Assembly: GCA_000824845.1 (NCBI GenBank)
Contig: CCNC01000094.1
Coordinates: 186,001 to 250,000, forward strand
Length of the DNA: 64,000 nucleotides
From: Mesorhizobium sp. ORS 3359
GTDB taxonomy: Bacteria > Pseudomonadota > Alphaproteobacteria > Rhizobiales > Rhizobiaceae
Direction of reading: 5' to 3'
The notes beneath the pieces were generated by a model. The model worked only from the letters and a program-made list of their open reading frames with translations. It had not been told where the DNA came from and did no database searches. The position numbers were made by a program, and so were the translations under genes. Of this stretch, positions 1-7,829 are shown piece by piece; position 1 is the stretch's first letter, and the number at the start of each line of letters is the position of its first letter.

Positions 1-618
1 GTACTCTCCCTGGTGATCGCCATAACGCCTGAGCTCGTCCCTGACGATCGGCCGTGGACCCACGCAGCTCATCTCCCCGCGTAGTATGTTGATGAGTTGG
101 GGGAGCTCATCCAGGCTGGACTTGCGCAACAGTCGCCCGAAGAACGTAACGCGGGGATCGTTCCTGATCTTGTGAGTCTCTTCCCACTCCTTGCGTGCAT
201 CAGGGTTGGCATCGAGGTATGCGTCGAGAACCTGGTCCGAATTTGCGACCATCGAACGAAACTTGTAGCAATTGAACGGCCGTCCACCGAACCCGACACG
301 GCTGTGCGAGAATATCGCCGGACCTCCGGCCGTAATCCTGATCAGCAACCCGACGAGAATCATGACAGGCGCGGCCAAAACGAGTGCTATCCCGGCTATG
401 ACCAGGTCCATGATCCTTTTGACCAGACCTCCCACCGGAGGGTTTGTCGTTCCCCCGTTGATGACATTCGACAGGTCATTCAATACCGCCCCGGCACTGG
501 CGTAATCGCGCGAGGAAACGACATTCAGGACAGCCCCGCTCTCGACCGCCGCCGGCACAACCGACTGCCCCCAGATCAGCGCCCCCTGGTGCGACTGCTT
601 TTCGAAGGCGTTTGTCAT
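1..618 (-). CDS. ExoY-like undecaprenyl-phosphate sugar transferase (partial, 3' end outside window)
   Basis: Initiating glycosyltransferase that would load a sugar-1-phosphate onto undecaprenyl phosphate at the inner membrane to start exopolysaccharide repeat synthesis. From the ATG at 616-618 I read 206 codons on the minus strand with no stop before the window edge. A leader of about 65 residues is followed by one hydrophobic segment (about 69-92) and then the family core: KFRSM, RNDPRVTFFGRLLRKSSLDE, LPQLINILRGEMS and VGPRPIV. This order is diagnostic of the bacterial sugar transferase family (ExoY, WbaP C-terminal domain). The single membrane segment fits ExoY rather than the five-segment PssY/WbaP type. 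It lies downstream of the ExoP-like gene on the same strand, with a 128-base gap. The exact sugar cannot be read from sequence. Confidence 0.9.
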   Translation of the reverse strand, partial: MTNAFEKQSHQGALIWGQSVVPAAVESGAVLNVVSSRDYASAGAVLNDLSNVINGGTTNPPVGGLVKRIMDLVIAGIALVLAAPVMILVGLLIRITAGGPAIFSHSRVGFGGRPFNCYKFRSMVANSDQVLDAYLDANPDARKEWEETHKIRNDPRVTFFGRLLRKSSLDELPQLINILRGEMSCVGPRPIVRDELRRYGDHQGEY

Positions 619-716
619 GTGACGGCCGCTGTTCTTAGTTGTTTGACGCCGACAGTCTCCCAAGTGCGGAACTCTCGGGCAAGAAATGCAAAGGAGGTAG
701 CGCGATACTGCAGGGG

Positions 717-726
717 CTACGCCCTA
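717..726. promoter_or_regulatory. CTACGCCCTA motif upstream of the ExoY-like gene
   Basis: The ten bases CTACGCCCTA lie about 100 bases upstream of the ExoY-like start codon. The identical ten bases occur at 2760-2769, upstream of the ExoP-like gene. No bound regulator is known to me, so this is a candidate shared regulatory site only. Confidence 0.3.
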
Positions 727-746
727 ATCCTCACGTATGAATTGCT

Positions 747-2615
747 CTACACGCTTTGCCGACTTCCGAAAGCGCCATGGCTGGTCGCAACCCTACGGTA
801 CTTGGATGTCATCGCCCGCGCGTTCGTGAGAAGCACGCCAAATATCTGTGTCCTGGAGGCTTGCAGTGTTCTGACGAGTTCCCGCAGCGTGTCGACATGG
901 GTCTTTCCCCACTCCGCGACGACCACGACACCGTCGAGCACCGATCCAACAACGAGATCATCGGGTCCGGATTCAAGCGTCGGCAGGTCTACGATGACTA
1001 TGTCGTAGGCAGCCAGCTCATGGGCAGCCGGATCGCCGGCGGTAACCTCGCTGAGGAAAGCCTGCATATTCCTAGGCACCAGCAGATCTCTTGAATCCAC
1101 GACGAAACTTGAAAGCACGTCGAAATGCCGACCCAGAGCGCGGACGATGTTGTATCGAACGGGATTCTGACACTCCATGCCCAGGCCATCGGGACGCCCG
1201 ATCAGTCGTGTGGTGGTCGTCGGTCTCCGAACATCGGCATCGATTACCAAAGTCTTCAGCCCGGACATCGAGTAAAGCGTGGCGAGATTGCTTGCGACGG
1301 CACTCTTCTGGCTGTTGTTCGAGACCGCGGTTAGTCCAAGGAACTTCATCGGGTTGCTCGTTTCAGCGAGGCTGATTTCCGTCCGCGCTTTCCTCAGGCT
1401 CTGGCTGTACAGCGACCAAGGGTGCCTGGTCACCTCGTCGACGTTTCCGAATTCCCTCCGCTTGCTCGTAGGGGGTAATTCACCCACGCACTCGATTCCC
1501 AGATTGTCGCGAATATGACGTGGCGACCGTATGGTCCAATCGAACGAATGCCGCACGAAAGACACGCCAATGCCAAGAATGAGCCCTGCGACAGCCGCGA
1601 AAGCCAGCACCAGCTTCGGCTTCGGGGCACTCGGAGAAAGCGGAGCTGTCGCGGCTGTGATGACCCTTGCATCGGCAACCGGGTAAGATTGCTGGCTTAC
1701 GGAATTGGTATAAGCCTGCAGGAAGCTTTCATATATCTTCTGGTAGGTGTCTGCAGTCACCTCCAGCTCTTCGAGAGTTGGTTCGGGATTGATACCGTCA
1801 CCGGCCTCACCGCTCACGCTGTAATCGTGTCGGGAACGGAACTCTTGTGCCCTCGCCCTCGCCTCGTTCATCTGTGTGCGCAGTTGCTGGAGGCGTTTCT
1901 CGAGCCACGCCCCACCTTCCTTTGCCGCCTCGGCCTTGGTCTCGATCTGTTCATGCACAAAGGCATTGGCAGTCGCGTTGGCAATATTAGCGGCGCCTTC
2001 GGGGTCGGCGGAGGTGAAAGAGATGTCTATCGCGTACGAGACGCCTACCCTCCGAATGTCGAGGTCATTGCGGAAAATCGACATACTGCGCCGGGACTTC
2101 TGGTATTGCGTCAGCGTCACGGGCGCATCGGGTTCGCTCAAACCGAGACGTCGCTGAAGGGATGTGGCCCAGGTGCCGTTCCCAAGAGCCCCGACAAGGA
2201 TTTTCCCGACTTTCTTGAATCTCTCCGGCAATGTCGGAGCCTCTGGTTGATTGAATTTGGGGTCATCGACAAGTTTCAACTGGTCGATGACCATCGACGC
2301 GATCTTCTCGGATTGCATCACGGCGATCTGGCTTTCCACCTGTGCGGTGTCCAATGACAGATTCACTTCGCCGCCGTCCTGCAGATGTTGCGGCAGTTTC
2401 GGCTCGATCAGAATCTGCGCGCTGGCTGTAAAAACCGGATCCGTGGTCAAATTGTAAAACCATGCCACCAAGAAAGCCGCCGCAAGGCAGGCCGTGATGG
2501 TTCCGACGTAGTGTCTCAGAAATCCGGTTATGTCCGAGAGGCCGATGAATTCCTGTCCCGCACTGGCCTGCTGATCGGTCACCAAAGGCCATTGGTTGGC
2601 GAAAAGGCGGTTCAT
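747..2615 (-). CDS. ExoP-like Wzz/BY-kinase polysaccharide co-polymerase with degenerate P-loop
   Basis: Inner-membrane protein of 622 residues of the kind that sets chain length and assists export of exopolysaccharide. The Wzz domain has membrane segments at about 38-55 and 335-353, flanking a long periplasmic coiled-coil region (about 225-310). The cytoplasmic part resembles a bacterial tyrosine kinase: Walker A-prime TLVIDADVRRP (455-465) and Walker B-like YDIVIVDLPTLE (537-548). The Walker A position reads VSNNSQKSA (431-439) and lacks the glycines of GxxGxGK[ST]. The C-terminus has a single tyrosine (606) instead of the usual Tyr cluster. I infer a structural co-polymerase with weak or no kinase activity. 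It is the gene upstream of the ExoY-like transferase and probably works with it. Confidence 0.9.
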   Translation of the reverse strand: MNRLFANQWPLVTDQQASAGQEFIGLSDITGFLRHYVGTITACLAAAFLVAWFYNLTTDPVFTASAQILIEPKLPQHLQDGGEVNLSLDTAQVESQIAVMQSEKIASMVIDQLKLVDDPKFNQPEAPTLPERFKKVGKILVGALGNGTWATSLQRRLGLSEPDAPVTLTQYQKSRRSMSIFRNDLDIRRVGVSYAIDISFTSADPEGAANIANATANAFVHEQIETKAEAAKEGGAWLEKRLQQLRTQMNEARARAQEFRSRHDYSVSGEAGDGINPEPTLEELEVTADTYQKIYESFLQAYTNSVSQQSYPVADARVITAATAPLSPSAPKPKLVLAFAAVAGLILGIGVSFVRHSFDWTIRSPRHIRDNLGIECVGELPPTSKRREFGNVDEVTRHPWSLYSQSLRKARTEISLAETSNPMKFLGLTAVSNNSQKSAVASNLATLYSMSGLKTLVIDADVRRPTTTTRLIGRPDGLGMECQNPVRYNIVRALGRHFDVLSSFVVDSRDLLVPRNMQAFLSEVTAGDPAAHELAAYDIVIVDLPTLESGPDDLVVGSVLDGVVVVAEWGKTHVDTLRELVRTLQASRTQIFGVLLTNARAMTSKYRRVATSHGAFGSRQSV

Positions 2616-2750
2616 ACAACGTCTTCGGCGTGCACGAAGGACAATCCTTCCTGCACGACGCCCTGATACAGGTGCTTCATGGCGGCCCTCGCGATCCTAA
2701 ACTATCCAAAAAGACTACGCCGGCGCGAGGGAAGGTAAACGCCACCAATT

Positions 2751-2769
2751 GGCGTAGACCTACGCCCTA
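2751..2769. promoter_or_regulatory. GGCGTAG-ac-CTACGCC palindrome with CTACGCCCTA motif upstream of the ExoP-like gene
   Basis: Bases 2751-2766 form a perfect 7-2-7 inverted repeat, and its right half continues into CTACGCCCTA (2760-2769), the same ten bases found upstream of the ExoY-like gene. A further CTACGCC lies at 2715-2721. The palindrome sits about 140 bases before the ExoP-like start codon and overlaps the stop codon of the preceding small gene. It could be an operator or a short terminator hairpin. Confidence 0.35.
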
Positions 2770-3098
2770 TGAGAACGGAGAAAGTTCGGCAGGATGTCTC
2801 TTATTGTGGTCAGCAATGACATCTGATGCCCCAGCAGCAACTGTCGTGCCCGATTTGCCTCAAGGCCCCGGGCGAGAGTATCGAGCTTGGCAGGCATGCG
2901 TTCGCTCCGCTCGCCATTTTCCACCATCTCGAGGGAAAAAGCCGCACAGTCCATCATCCGGTTTCGAGCCCGGCGAAGCTGCTCCGCTTCCTTTTCGATC
3001 GCCGACTGAATGCCGTCGAGCACACGTGCCAAGCTTCTGAAGCGCCGGTCATCGACACTCTTCCGAAAAATCAATTCGAGAGATGTGAGCGGCATCAT
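2760..3098 (-). CDS. Hypothetical helical protein, 112 aa
   Basis: Unrecognised small protein. The frame opens with two consecutive ATG codons (3096-3098 and 3093-3095); I chose the first, but no clear Shine-Dalgarno sequence decides. The product is almost entirely predicted helix, rich in Arg, Glu and Leu (for example SAIEKEAEQLRRARNR), with no signal peptide or membrane segment. Third-position G+C is moderately high, as expected of coding DNA here, but lower than in housekeeping genes of the window. It is the gene upstream of the ExoP-like gene on the same strand, 144 bases away, so a role connected with polysaccharide production is possible but only positional. Confidence 0.5.
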   Translation of the reverse strand: MMPLTSLELIFRKSVDDRRFRSLARVLDGIQSAIEKEAEQLRRARNRMMDCAAFSLEMVENGERSERMPAKLDTLARGLEANRARQLLLGHQMSLLTTIRDILPNFLRSHRA

Positions 3099-3295
3099 GC
3101 AGCCACAACCAGGGTCGGCACCGATGCGGACCAACCCTACGATACCTGATGGCTATGACCGGGCGAGATATCCTTTCGATCACCGATCGGTATCACCTAT
3201 TGGATGATAGCGCGCGAACCGGGGTGTAGAGCTACCCGAATTCATGAAGGGGCCGGGGCACGCCGCCATGCTAGGAAAGTTGCGACAATTTCGGA

Positions 3296-3515
3296 GTGGT
3301 AGCCGTGACCTTGAAGATAGTCAGCCAGGCCAAGCCGAACACATTCGCGTTCCTGGGGTCTGGTCAGAGCCTCGTCGAACAAGCCCGAGATCGTCGTCGT
3401 CGTCGAAAGCCCCGTCTCGTCGGAGCGGCGGCGACAGATGTTCGAGGCAATCGACGCGGTGCTGCGCCGCATCCAGAGGTCGGAGCGTACAACCAGACAT
3501 TCTGAGAGGAACTGA
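3296..3515 (+). pseudogene. Possible frameshifted small gene abutting the mannose-1-phosphate guanylyltransferase gene
   Basis: The interval 3099-3518 holds no clean gene. Two overlapping plus-strand frames look like pieces of one coding region. The frame from GTG 3296 reads plausible protein (KPNTFAFLGSGQSLVEQ) with G/C-rich third positions until about 3375. The +1 frame then takes over (NKPEIVVVVESPVSSERRR, followed by QMFEAIDAVLRRIQRSE) with very high third-position G+C and stops at 3513-3515, just before the ATG at 3519. The junction is a GTC/CGT repeat run (about 3389-3405), a likely slippage or error site. The rest of the interval (3099-3295) shows nothing I can name. The product is not recognised; this could also be chance open frame. 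Confidence 0.28.
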
Positions 3516-3518
3516 AGC

Positions 3519-5819
3519 ATGGCACACCGGATCGTAAGTTTTGTCATGAGCGGAGGTGTCGGGTCGCGGCTATGGCCGCTCTCGCGCGAAGACAATCCCA
3601 AGCAGTTCCACGATCTGTCGGGGGATGGCTCCATGCTGGCGAAAACGGTCCGTCGCCTGAAGGCGTGGCCGAGCAGCGAAACGCCGATCTATCTGATAGC
3701 GTCCGAACGTCATGCCGAACGCGTTATCTCTGACATAAGTCCGCTCGGACTGAACGGTGGAAGGCCGATCTTCGAACCCCTGGGCCGCAATACTGCGGCG
3801 GCGGTCGCAATAGCGACACTGCAGACGATTTCCGAACACGGCAAGGATGCGCTTGTGCTTGTGGTGCCTTCCGATCACGAGATATCGACCGAAACGCAGT
3901 TCTGGGAGACCGTGGAGGCGGGCATGCCTGCCGCTGACTCGGGAAGCATTGTCGTGTTTGGCATCAAGCCCACTCATCCGGAGACCGGATATGGGTATAT
4001 CGAGGTTGCCGCCAATGATGATGGGGCGGCCGCGGTTTCCCGCTTTGTCGAGAAGCCAGACATCGAGACGGCTCAAAAATATCTGTCGTCGGGAAGGTTC
4101 TACTGGAACGCAGGCATCTTCCTGTTTCGTGCAGACACGATGCAGAGAGCTTTGATCAAGTTTCAGCCTGAAATCTGGCATACTGCGGAACGGGCCTTCA
4201 GGACAGCAAGGACCGACGTGTCAGGCCTCTACTTACCCCAGGGCTTCTATTCGGCGATCCCCTCTACATCTATCGACTATGCCGTCATGGAACATGCGCA
4301 GCGCATCGCGATGGTGACGGCGTCGTTCCGCTGGAACGATCTTGGATCATGGCAATCATTGCTGGAGTCCAGCCCCGCGGACGGCAACGGAAACGTGGTA
4401 ATGGGCGACGTCATGGCCTTGGACTGCGACGGTTCCTACCTCAGGAGCCAAGGTCGGCTGCTCACCGTGATCGGAATGAAGGATGTGGCGGTGGTCGCAA
4501 CACCGGACGCAATATTCGTCGCACCGGTCAGCCATAGTCAGAATGTGAAGAAAGTCGTGGAACAACTTGAGAAAAGCGGGCGATTGGAGACGAAGTTCAC
4601 GGCATCGGAAGACCGGGTCATTGTCAGCGGATCATGGCGCAAGCGCGTCGAGCATTGGCTTTTCAACGAGACTCTTCCGCTATGGTCGACCGCGGGGGTC
4701 GACACTGTTCATGGAGGCTTTCACGAAGCGCTCGGCTTCGATGCGAGGCCATTGGGCAAGCCCAAGCGGATGCGGACGATGGCCCGCCAGATCTATGCTT
4801 TCGCTGTAGCCAAGGAACGGGGCTGGGGCGGGGCCGCCGATAAGCTGATCGACCACGGAATTGAGTTCATCGCAAAACACGGCCGCACCGACCAGGGCGG
4901 CTGGGTGCGCGCCCTGAATTCCAATGGAAGCGTGGCCGATCCGATGGAGGATGCCTACGACCATTCCTGCGTGCTTCTTGCGCTTGCCCACGCCTATAGA
5001 TGTGGTCACCAGACGGCTTTGCAGCTCGCACAGGAGACATTTCATTTTATCGATTCCCACCTCGAGGATGGCAGCCTGAATGGCTTCCTGGAGACACCCG
5101 GGTGGAACGGCGTCCGGTCCTCGAACCCGCACATGCACATGCTCGAATCGTTCCTTGCCTGGCATGACGCAACCGGCGACCGCGCATATCTTCGTCGAGC
5201 GGCTCGCGTGATCGATCTCTTCCGGTGTCATTTTTTCGATCAGGAAAGTTGGACGCTTGGCGAATATTTTGACGCCGACTGGCTGCCGTTGCCCGGAGAC
5301 AAAGGGCAATGGACCGAACCGGGGCATCATTTCGAATGGGCCTCCCTGCTCGCGGACTTCGCACGGGCCAGCGGGCAAAAGGATTTGGCTGCTTACGCCA
5401 GGAAACTCTATTCCTCAGCAGTTGCCAGCGGATTGAATCGAGCCACAGGGCTGGCATATGCGGCCGTGTCGCGACAAGGGATGCCTCTCGACAGACTCTC
5501 GCGCAGCTGGCCGCAATGCGAGGCTGTCAAGGCGGCGATCGCGCTGGACAATATCGGCGGGCCTGATCTGAAACCCGAAATCGAAGCCCGTGTCGCGCGC
5601 CTTTTCAGATGGCATATCGATCCCGCACCGCTTGGCTTGTGGGTGGACAGGATCGACGAGCGCGGTCGGTCGCTTGCGACTGAGGTTCCAGCCAGCATCT
5701 TCTACCATCTCGTGACGGCGCTGACGCAGTATCTCGACAAGACCGAGGGACAGGTCGAACCGTTTCCGCTGCCTTCCCAGAAAAAGGACAGCCCCTCATC
5801 GAAGCAGGTCTACGGCTGA
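3519..5819 (+). CDS. Bifunctional mannose-1-phosphate guanylyltransferase / AGE-type sugar isomerase fusion
   Basis: A 766-residue fusion. Residues 1 to about 350 are a sugar nucleotidyltransferase of the ManC/AlgA type: GGVGSRLWPLSR (about 12-23), NPKQF (26-30), the VPSDH motif and FVEKP. It would make GDP-mannose from mannose-1-phosphate and GTP. From about residue 370 the cupin domain of classical AlgA is absent. Instead there is an (alpha/alpha)6-barrel of the N-acylglucosamine 2-epimerase/YihS/mannose isomerase superfamily, with DHSCVLLALA and WTEPGHHFEW, where the family's catalytic histidines reside. I infer that the C-terminal half interconverts fructose-6-phosphate and mannose-6-phosphate, or epimerises a related sugar, feeding the first half. 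GAGAGGA lies upstream of the ATG. It stands divergent from the ExoP-like block and probably supplies mannose units for the polysaccharide. Confidence 0.9.
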   Translation: MAHRIVSFVMSGGVGSRLWPLSREDNPKQFHDLSGDGSMLAKTVRRLKAWPSSETPIYLIASERHAERVISDISPLGLNGGRPIFEPLGRNTAAAVAIATLQTISEHGKDALVLVVPSDHEISTETQFWETVEAGMPAADSGSIVVFGIKPTHPETGYGYIEVAANDDGAAAVSRFVEKPDIETAQKYLSSGRFYWNAGIFLFRADTMQRALIKFQPEIWHTAERAFRTARTDVSGLYLPQGFYSAIPSTSIDYAVMEHAQRIAMVTASFRWNDLGSWQSLLESSPADGNGNVVMGDVMALDCDGSYLRSQGRLLTVIGMKDVAVVATPDAIFVAPVSHSQNVKKVVEQLEKSGRLETKFTASEDRVIVSGSWRKRVEHWLFNETLPLWSTAGVDTVHGGFHEALGFDARPLGKPKRMRTMARQIYAFAVAKERGWGGAADKLIDHGIEFIAKHGRTDQGGWVRALNSNGSVADPMEDAYDHSCVLLALAHAYRCGHQTALQLAQETFHFIDSHLEDGSLNGFLETPGWNGVRSSNPHMHMLESFLAWHDATGDRAYLRRAARVIDLFRCHFFDQESWTLGEYFDADWLPLPGDKGQWTEPGHHFEWASLLADFARASGQKDLAAYARKLYSSAVASGLNRATGLAYAAVSRQGMPLDRLSRSWPQCEAVKAAIALDNIGGPDLKPEIEARVARLFRWHIDPAPLGLWVDRIDERGRSLATEVPASIFYHLVTALTQYLDKTEGQVEPFPLPSQKKDSPSSKQVYG

Positions 5820-6064
5820 AGAAGCGACGGTGCCTCGCTTCGCGACGGCGGCGGATCTCCCGGCGGGATGTCCTTAATGCCGAAGAACACGAGGTACTGC
5901 TAATTCGGTATCCCCTTGCCTCTGGGTCACCGCTGCAAACTGGGTTACCGTCACGATTGGCTACACCTTAAAGAGAAGGGTCCAACCCCTCGGTCTCTTG
6001 GACTGCGCACACTCGTCAAGATGTTGGAAATAAAAAGCTTTTTGTCCGGGTAGTTAAGACGACG

Positions 6065-6346
6065 ATGGCAAAAAAGAAATCGAGAGGCAGACGTAATGGC
6101 GATCTCCTGAAGTTGCTGGCAACAAGGCCGCGGGCGGTCGCGCTCGCGGCGCTGCATGTGAGTGAATCGGTTCTTTTGGAGCTCGAGGCCTCCGAAGTGT
6201 TGTCGCCGGCGGAGATCAGGGGGCTGCTGAGGGACGCGTCGCTGACTTTGCGCAATGCTGCCGACCAGGCGGACAACCGGAGCTGTCTGGTTGCCAGTGA
6301 GATAGTTGAGTCAATGAGAGAGAACTTTAAGCGAAGTAAGTCATAG
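6065..6346 (+). CDS. Hypothetical small basic protein, 93 aa
   Basis: Unrecognised. The first ten residues are strongly basic (MAKKKSRGRR), suggesting nucleic-acid or membrane-surface contact. The remainder is predicted helix, with LLELEASEVLSPAEIRGLL followed by repeated Ala/Asn/Asp-rich helix. There is no signal peptide or cysteine motif apart from one Cys near residue 77. The ribosome-binding site is poor, so the start rests on the ATG at 6065. A hairpin directly behind the stop codon suggests a single-gene transcript. The upstream gap 5820-6064 shows no gene. Function unknown. Confidence 0.55.
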   Translation: MAKKKSRGRRNGDLLKLLATRPRAVALAALHVSESVLLELEASEVLSPAEIRGLLRDASLTLRNAADQADNRSCLVASEIVESMRENFKRSKS

Positions 6347-6348
6347 AT

Positions 6349-6370
6349 GATACCCGACCTCGCGGGTATC
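6349..6370 (+). terminator. GATACCCG/CGGGTATC hairpin after the 93-aa gene
   Basis: A perfect 8-bp stem (6349-6356 with 6363-6370) and a 6-base loop begin two bases after the stop codon. There is no U-tract, so it may be a weak or Rho-assisted terminator, or an RNA 3'-end stabiliser. Confidence 0.4.
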
Positions 6371-6454
6371 AACCGGACCACAACTGGTTTGAGTCAGAGT
6401 TGGCGCTCGGTTTGATGTCACAATGCCTTCCCGTTCCGGCCTTCAAAAAGGTTG

Positions 6455-6486
6455 CTCATCACGTGAAATTTCATATACATGATGAG
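6455..6486. promoter_or_regulatory. CTCATCA...TGATGAG inverted repeat before the Crp/Fnr-type gene
   Basis: Seven-base arms at 6455-6461 and 6480-6486, separated by 18 bases, lie 42-73 bases upstream of the Crp/Fnr-family start codon. Position and symmetry fit an autoregulatory site, but it does not match the classical CRP (TGTGA-N6-TCACA) or FNR (TTGAT-N4-ATCAA) consensus. Confidence 0.3.
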
Positions 6487-6527
6487 ATTGAGGGAGGGAT
6501 ACAGGCAGTTGAGGGCGAGGGGTACGG

Positions 6528-7247
6528 ATGACGTTTGCTTCACGTTCTTTTTCGAAGGGGGACGAGCACCGTTCGTCATACGTTGGACTTAACGATGACG
6601 ACGCCGCGTTGATGAAGACACTCGGGTTGGCTGCCAAACGGTATCCAGCCGACGCGGTAGTCTTTAGCCAGGGCGACAGCAACGATCGTATATACATCGT
6701 TGAGTCAGGATGGGGCTGCATTTCCCACGAGCTACCTGGGGGACAGCGGCAAATTTTAGATTTTGCCTTAACGGGTGATGTGGTTCTGCCTCAATCATAT
6801 GGAAGTGGCACCGTCGAAACGTTCGCGAGCCTAACCGAACTGTCGGTGTTGGTGGCGCCTACCAAGACACTCACGCTGGCCGCTATGAAATCGCCTCATC
6901 TGTTCTCGTTCATCATGGACGCTCTGGTGCGCAACGGTGCTGTGATAGCTCAGCACCTCGCCAATGTAGGACGGCGCACCGCCTTGGAGCGAACGGCGCA
7001 TTTGCTGCTTGAATTGACCGGACGTCTAAGGCGTGTTGGCGCCGTTGACCGCAACGGCTTTGATTGCCCCCTCACGCAATACGATCTCGCTGACGCCCTT
7101 GGCCTTACCCCGATCCATGTAAATCGAATGTTGCGGGAACTCCGCGAGCGCAAGTTCCTCGAGTTCCGCCAGGGTCATGTCCGCCTGCTCGATGCTGCGG
7201 GCCTGACAAAGTTTGTAGGATTTGATGGCGACTATGTGAAGGACTGA
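6528..7247 (+). CDS. Crp/Fnr family transcriptional regulator
   Basis: A 239-residue regulator with an N-terminal cyclic-nucleotide-binding-like beta-roll (about 25-140, containing VFSQGDSNDRIYIVESG) and a C-terminal winged helix-turn-helix (about 180-225, LTQYDLADALGLTPIHVNRM with RELRERKFLEF). No N-terminal cysteine cluster of the FNR iron-sulfur type is present, and the usual cAMP-contact Arg-Ser/Thr pair is not evident, so the effector is unknown. The start ATG at 6528 is preceded by a GAGGGG-type ribosome site. It is a stand-alone gene next to the exopolysaccharide block and may control it; that is positional inference. The recognition helix IHVNRMLRELR is typical of rhizobial members with many paralogues. 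Confidence 0.88.
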   Translation: MTFASRSFSKGDEHRSSYVGLNDDDAALMKTLGLAAKRYPADAVVFSQGDSNDRIYIVESGWGCISHELPGGQRQILDFALTGDVVLPQSYGSGTVETFASLTELSVLVAPTKTLTLAAMKSPHLFSFIMDALVRNGAVIAQHLANVGRRTALERTAHLLLELTGRLRRVGAVDRNGFDCPLTQYDLADALGLTPIHVNRMLRELRERKFLEFRQGHVRLLDAAGLTKFVGFDGDYVKD

Positions 7248-7310
7248 GCGCCATCCAAAACGCTTCCTCGAAAATTCCGGCTCTACAAGACTAGGCCGAC
7301 TTCCTGGAGA

Positions 7311-7571
7311 ATGACGAGGAGCATCCTGCCGCAGATCCACGGCCTGCTCGTCTCGGTGTCGGCTGACCGGCTGACGGATGAGAAAACCGGTGAGCCTTAT
7401 TTCCTCGTCAAGGTCAAGGTGGACTCTGCCGATCTTGCAGAGCTGCACGACGTCCGGCTGTCTCCCGGCATGCCGGCGGTAGTCATGATCCTGACCGGCG
7501 AACACACTTTGCTCGACTATATGCTGGCTCCCGTGCAGGCTTCCCTCACCCGCTCTTTCAGGGAAAATTGA
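7311..7571 (+). pseudogene. Truncated HlyD/PrsE-type membrane fusion protein (C-terminal remnant)
   Basis: The 86 codons match only the extreme C-terminus of type I secretion membrane fusion proteins: the beta-barrel strands (VSADRLTDEKTGEPYFLVKV) and the family terminus, LSPGMPAVVMILTGEHTLLD followed by YMLAPVQASLTRSFRE. In complete proteins of roughly 430 residues this is preceded by a membrane anchor, coiled coil and lipoyl halves. None of these is present upstream, where the Crp-like gene ends 63 bases earlier. The apparent ATG at 7311 lies inside what would be the barrel domain, so this is a deletion remnant rather than a small gene. No ABC transporter partner remains in the window. Confidence 0.8.
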
Positions 7572-7777
7572 GCGGATAGCATAAGGCGTCCGAAAGCAGA
7601 TGCCGCCATAATGAACCCGGAAGCAGCACGCCTGTGGGAAATAGCCTCAGAACAAACGCTTGATTGGCGTCCAGCGTGGCGTGCTCGGAGCGGACACGGC
7701 AAAGACCCGAGGCGCTTCGACTGATTCCGCGGGCCGGCGGCCCCAGCCCGATCAAAGAAAACCAAGCGGATTATTGA

Positions 7778-7789
7778 CCTGTATACAGG
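7778..7789. promoter_or_regulatory. CCTGTATACAGG palindrome, probable GntR operator
   Basis: A perfect 12-base palindrome 40 bases upstream of the aldolase-like start codon. Ten of its 12 positions recur at 9508-9519 directly before the GntR regulator gene. Position and recurrence suggest the regulator of this operon binds both sites. Confidence 0.6.
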
Positions 7790-7829
7790 CGTTCAGGTAT
7801 GCCGATCGTTAACAGGAGGCGATCTGCAA

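Noticed and set aside
3242..3520. Minus-strand open frame ending LADYLQGHGYHSEIVATFLA
   Set aside because: Its third codon positions are not G/C-enriched, whereas overlapping plus-strand frames are. It is probably the shadow of a broken plus-strand gene.
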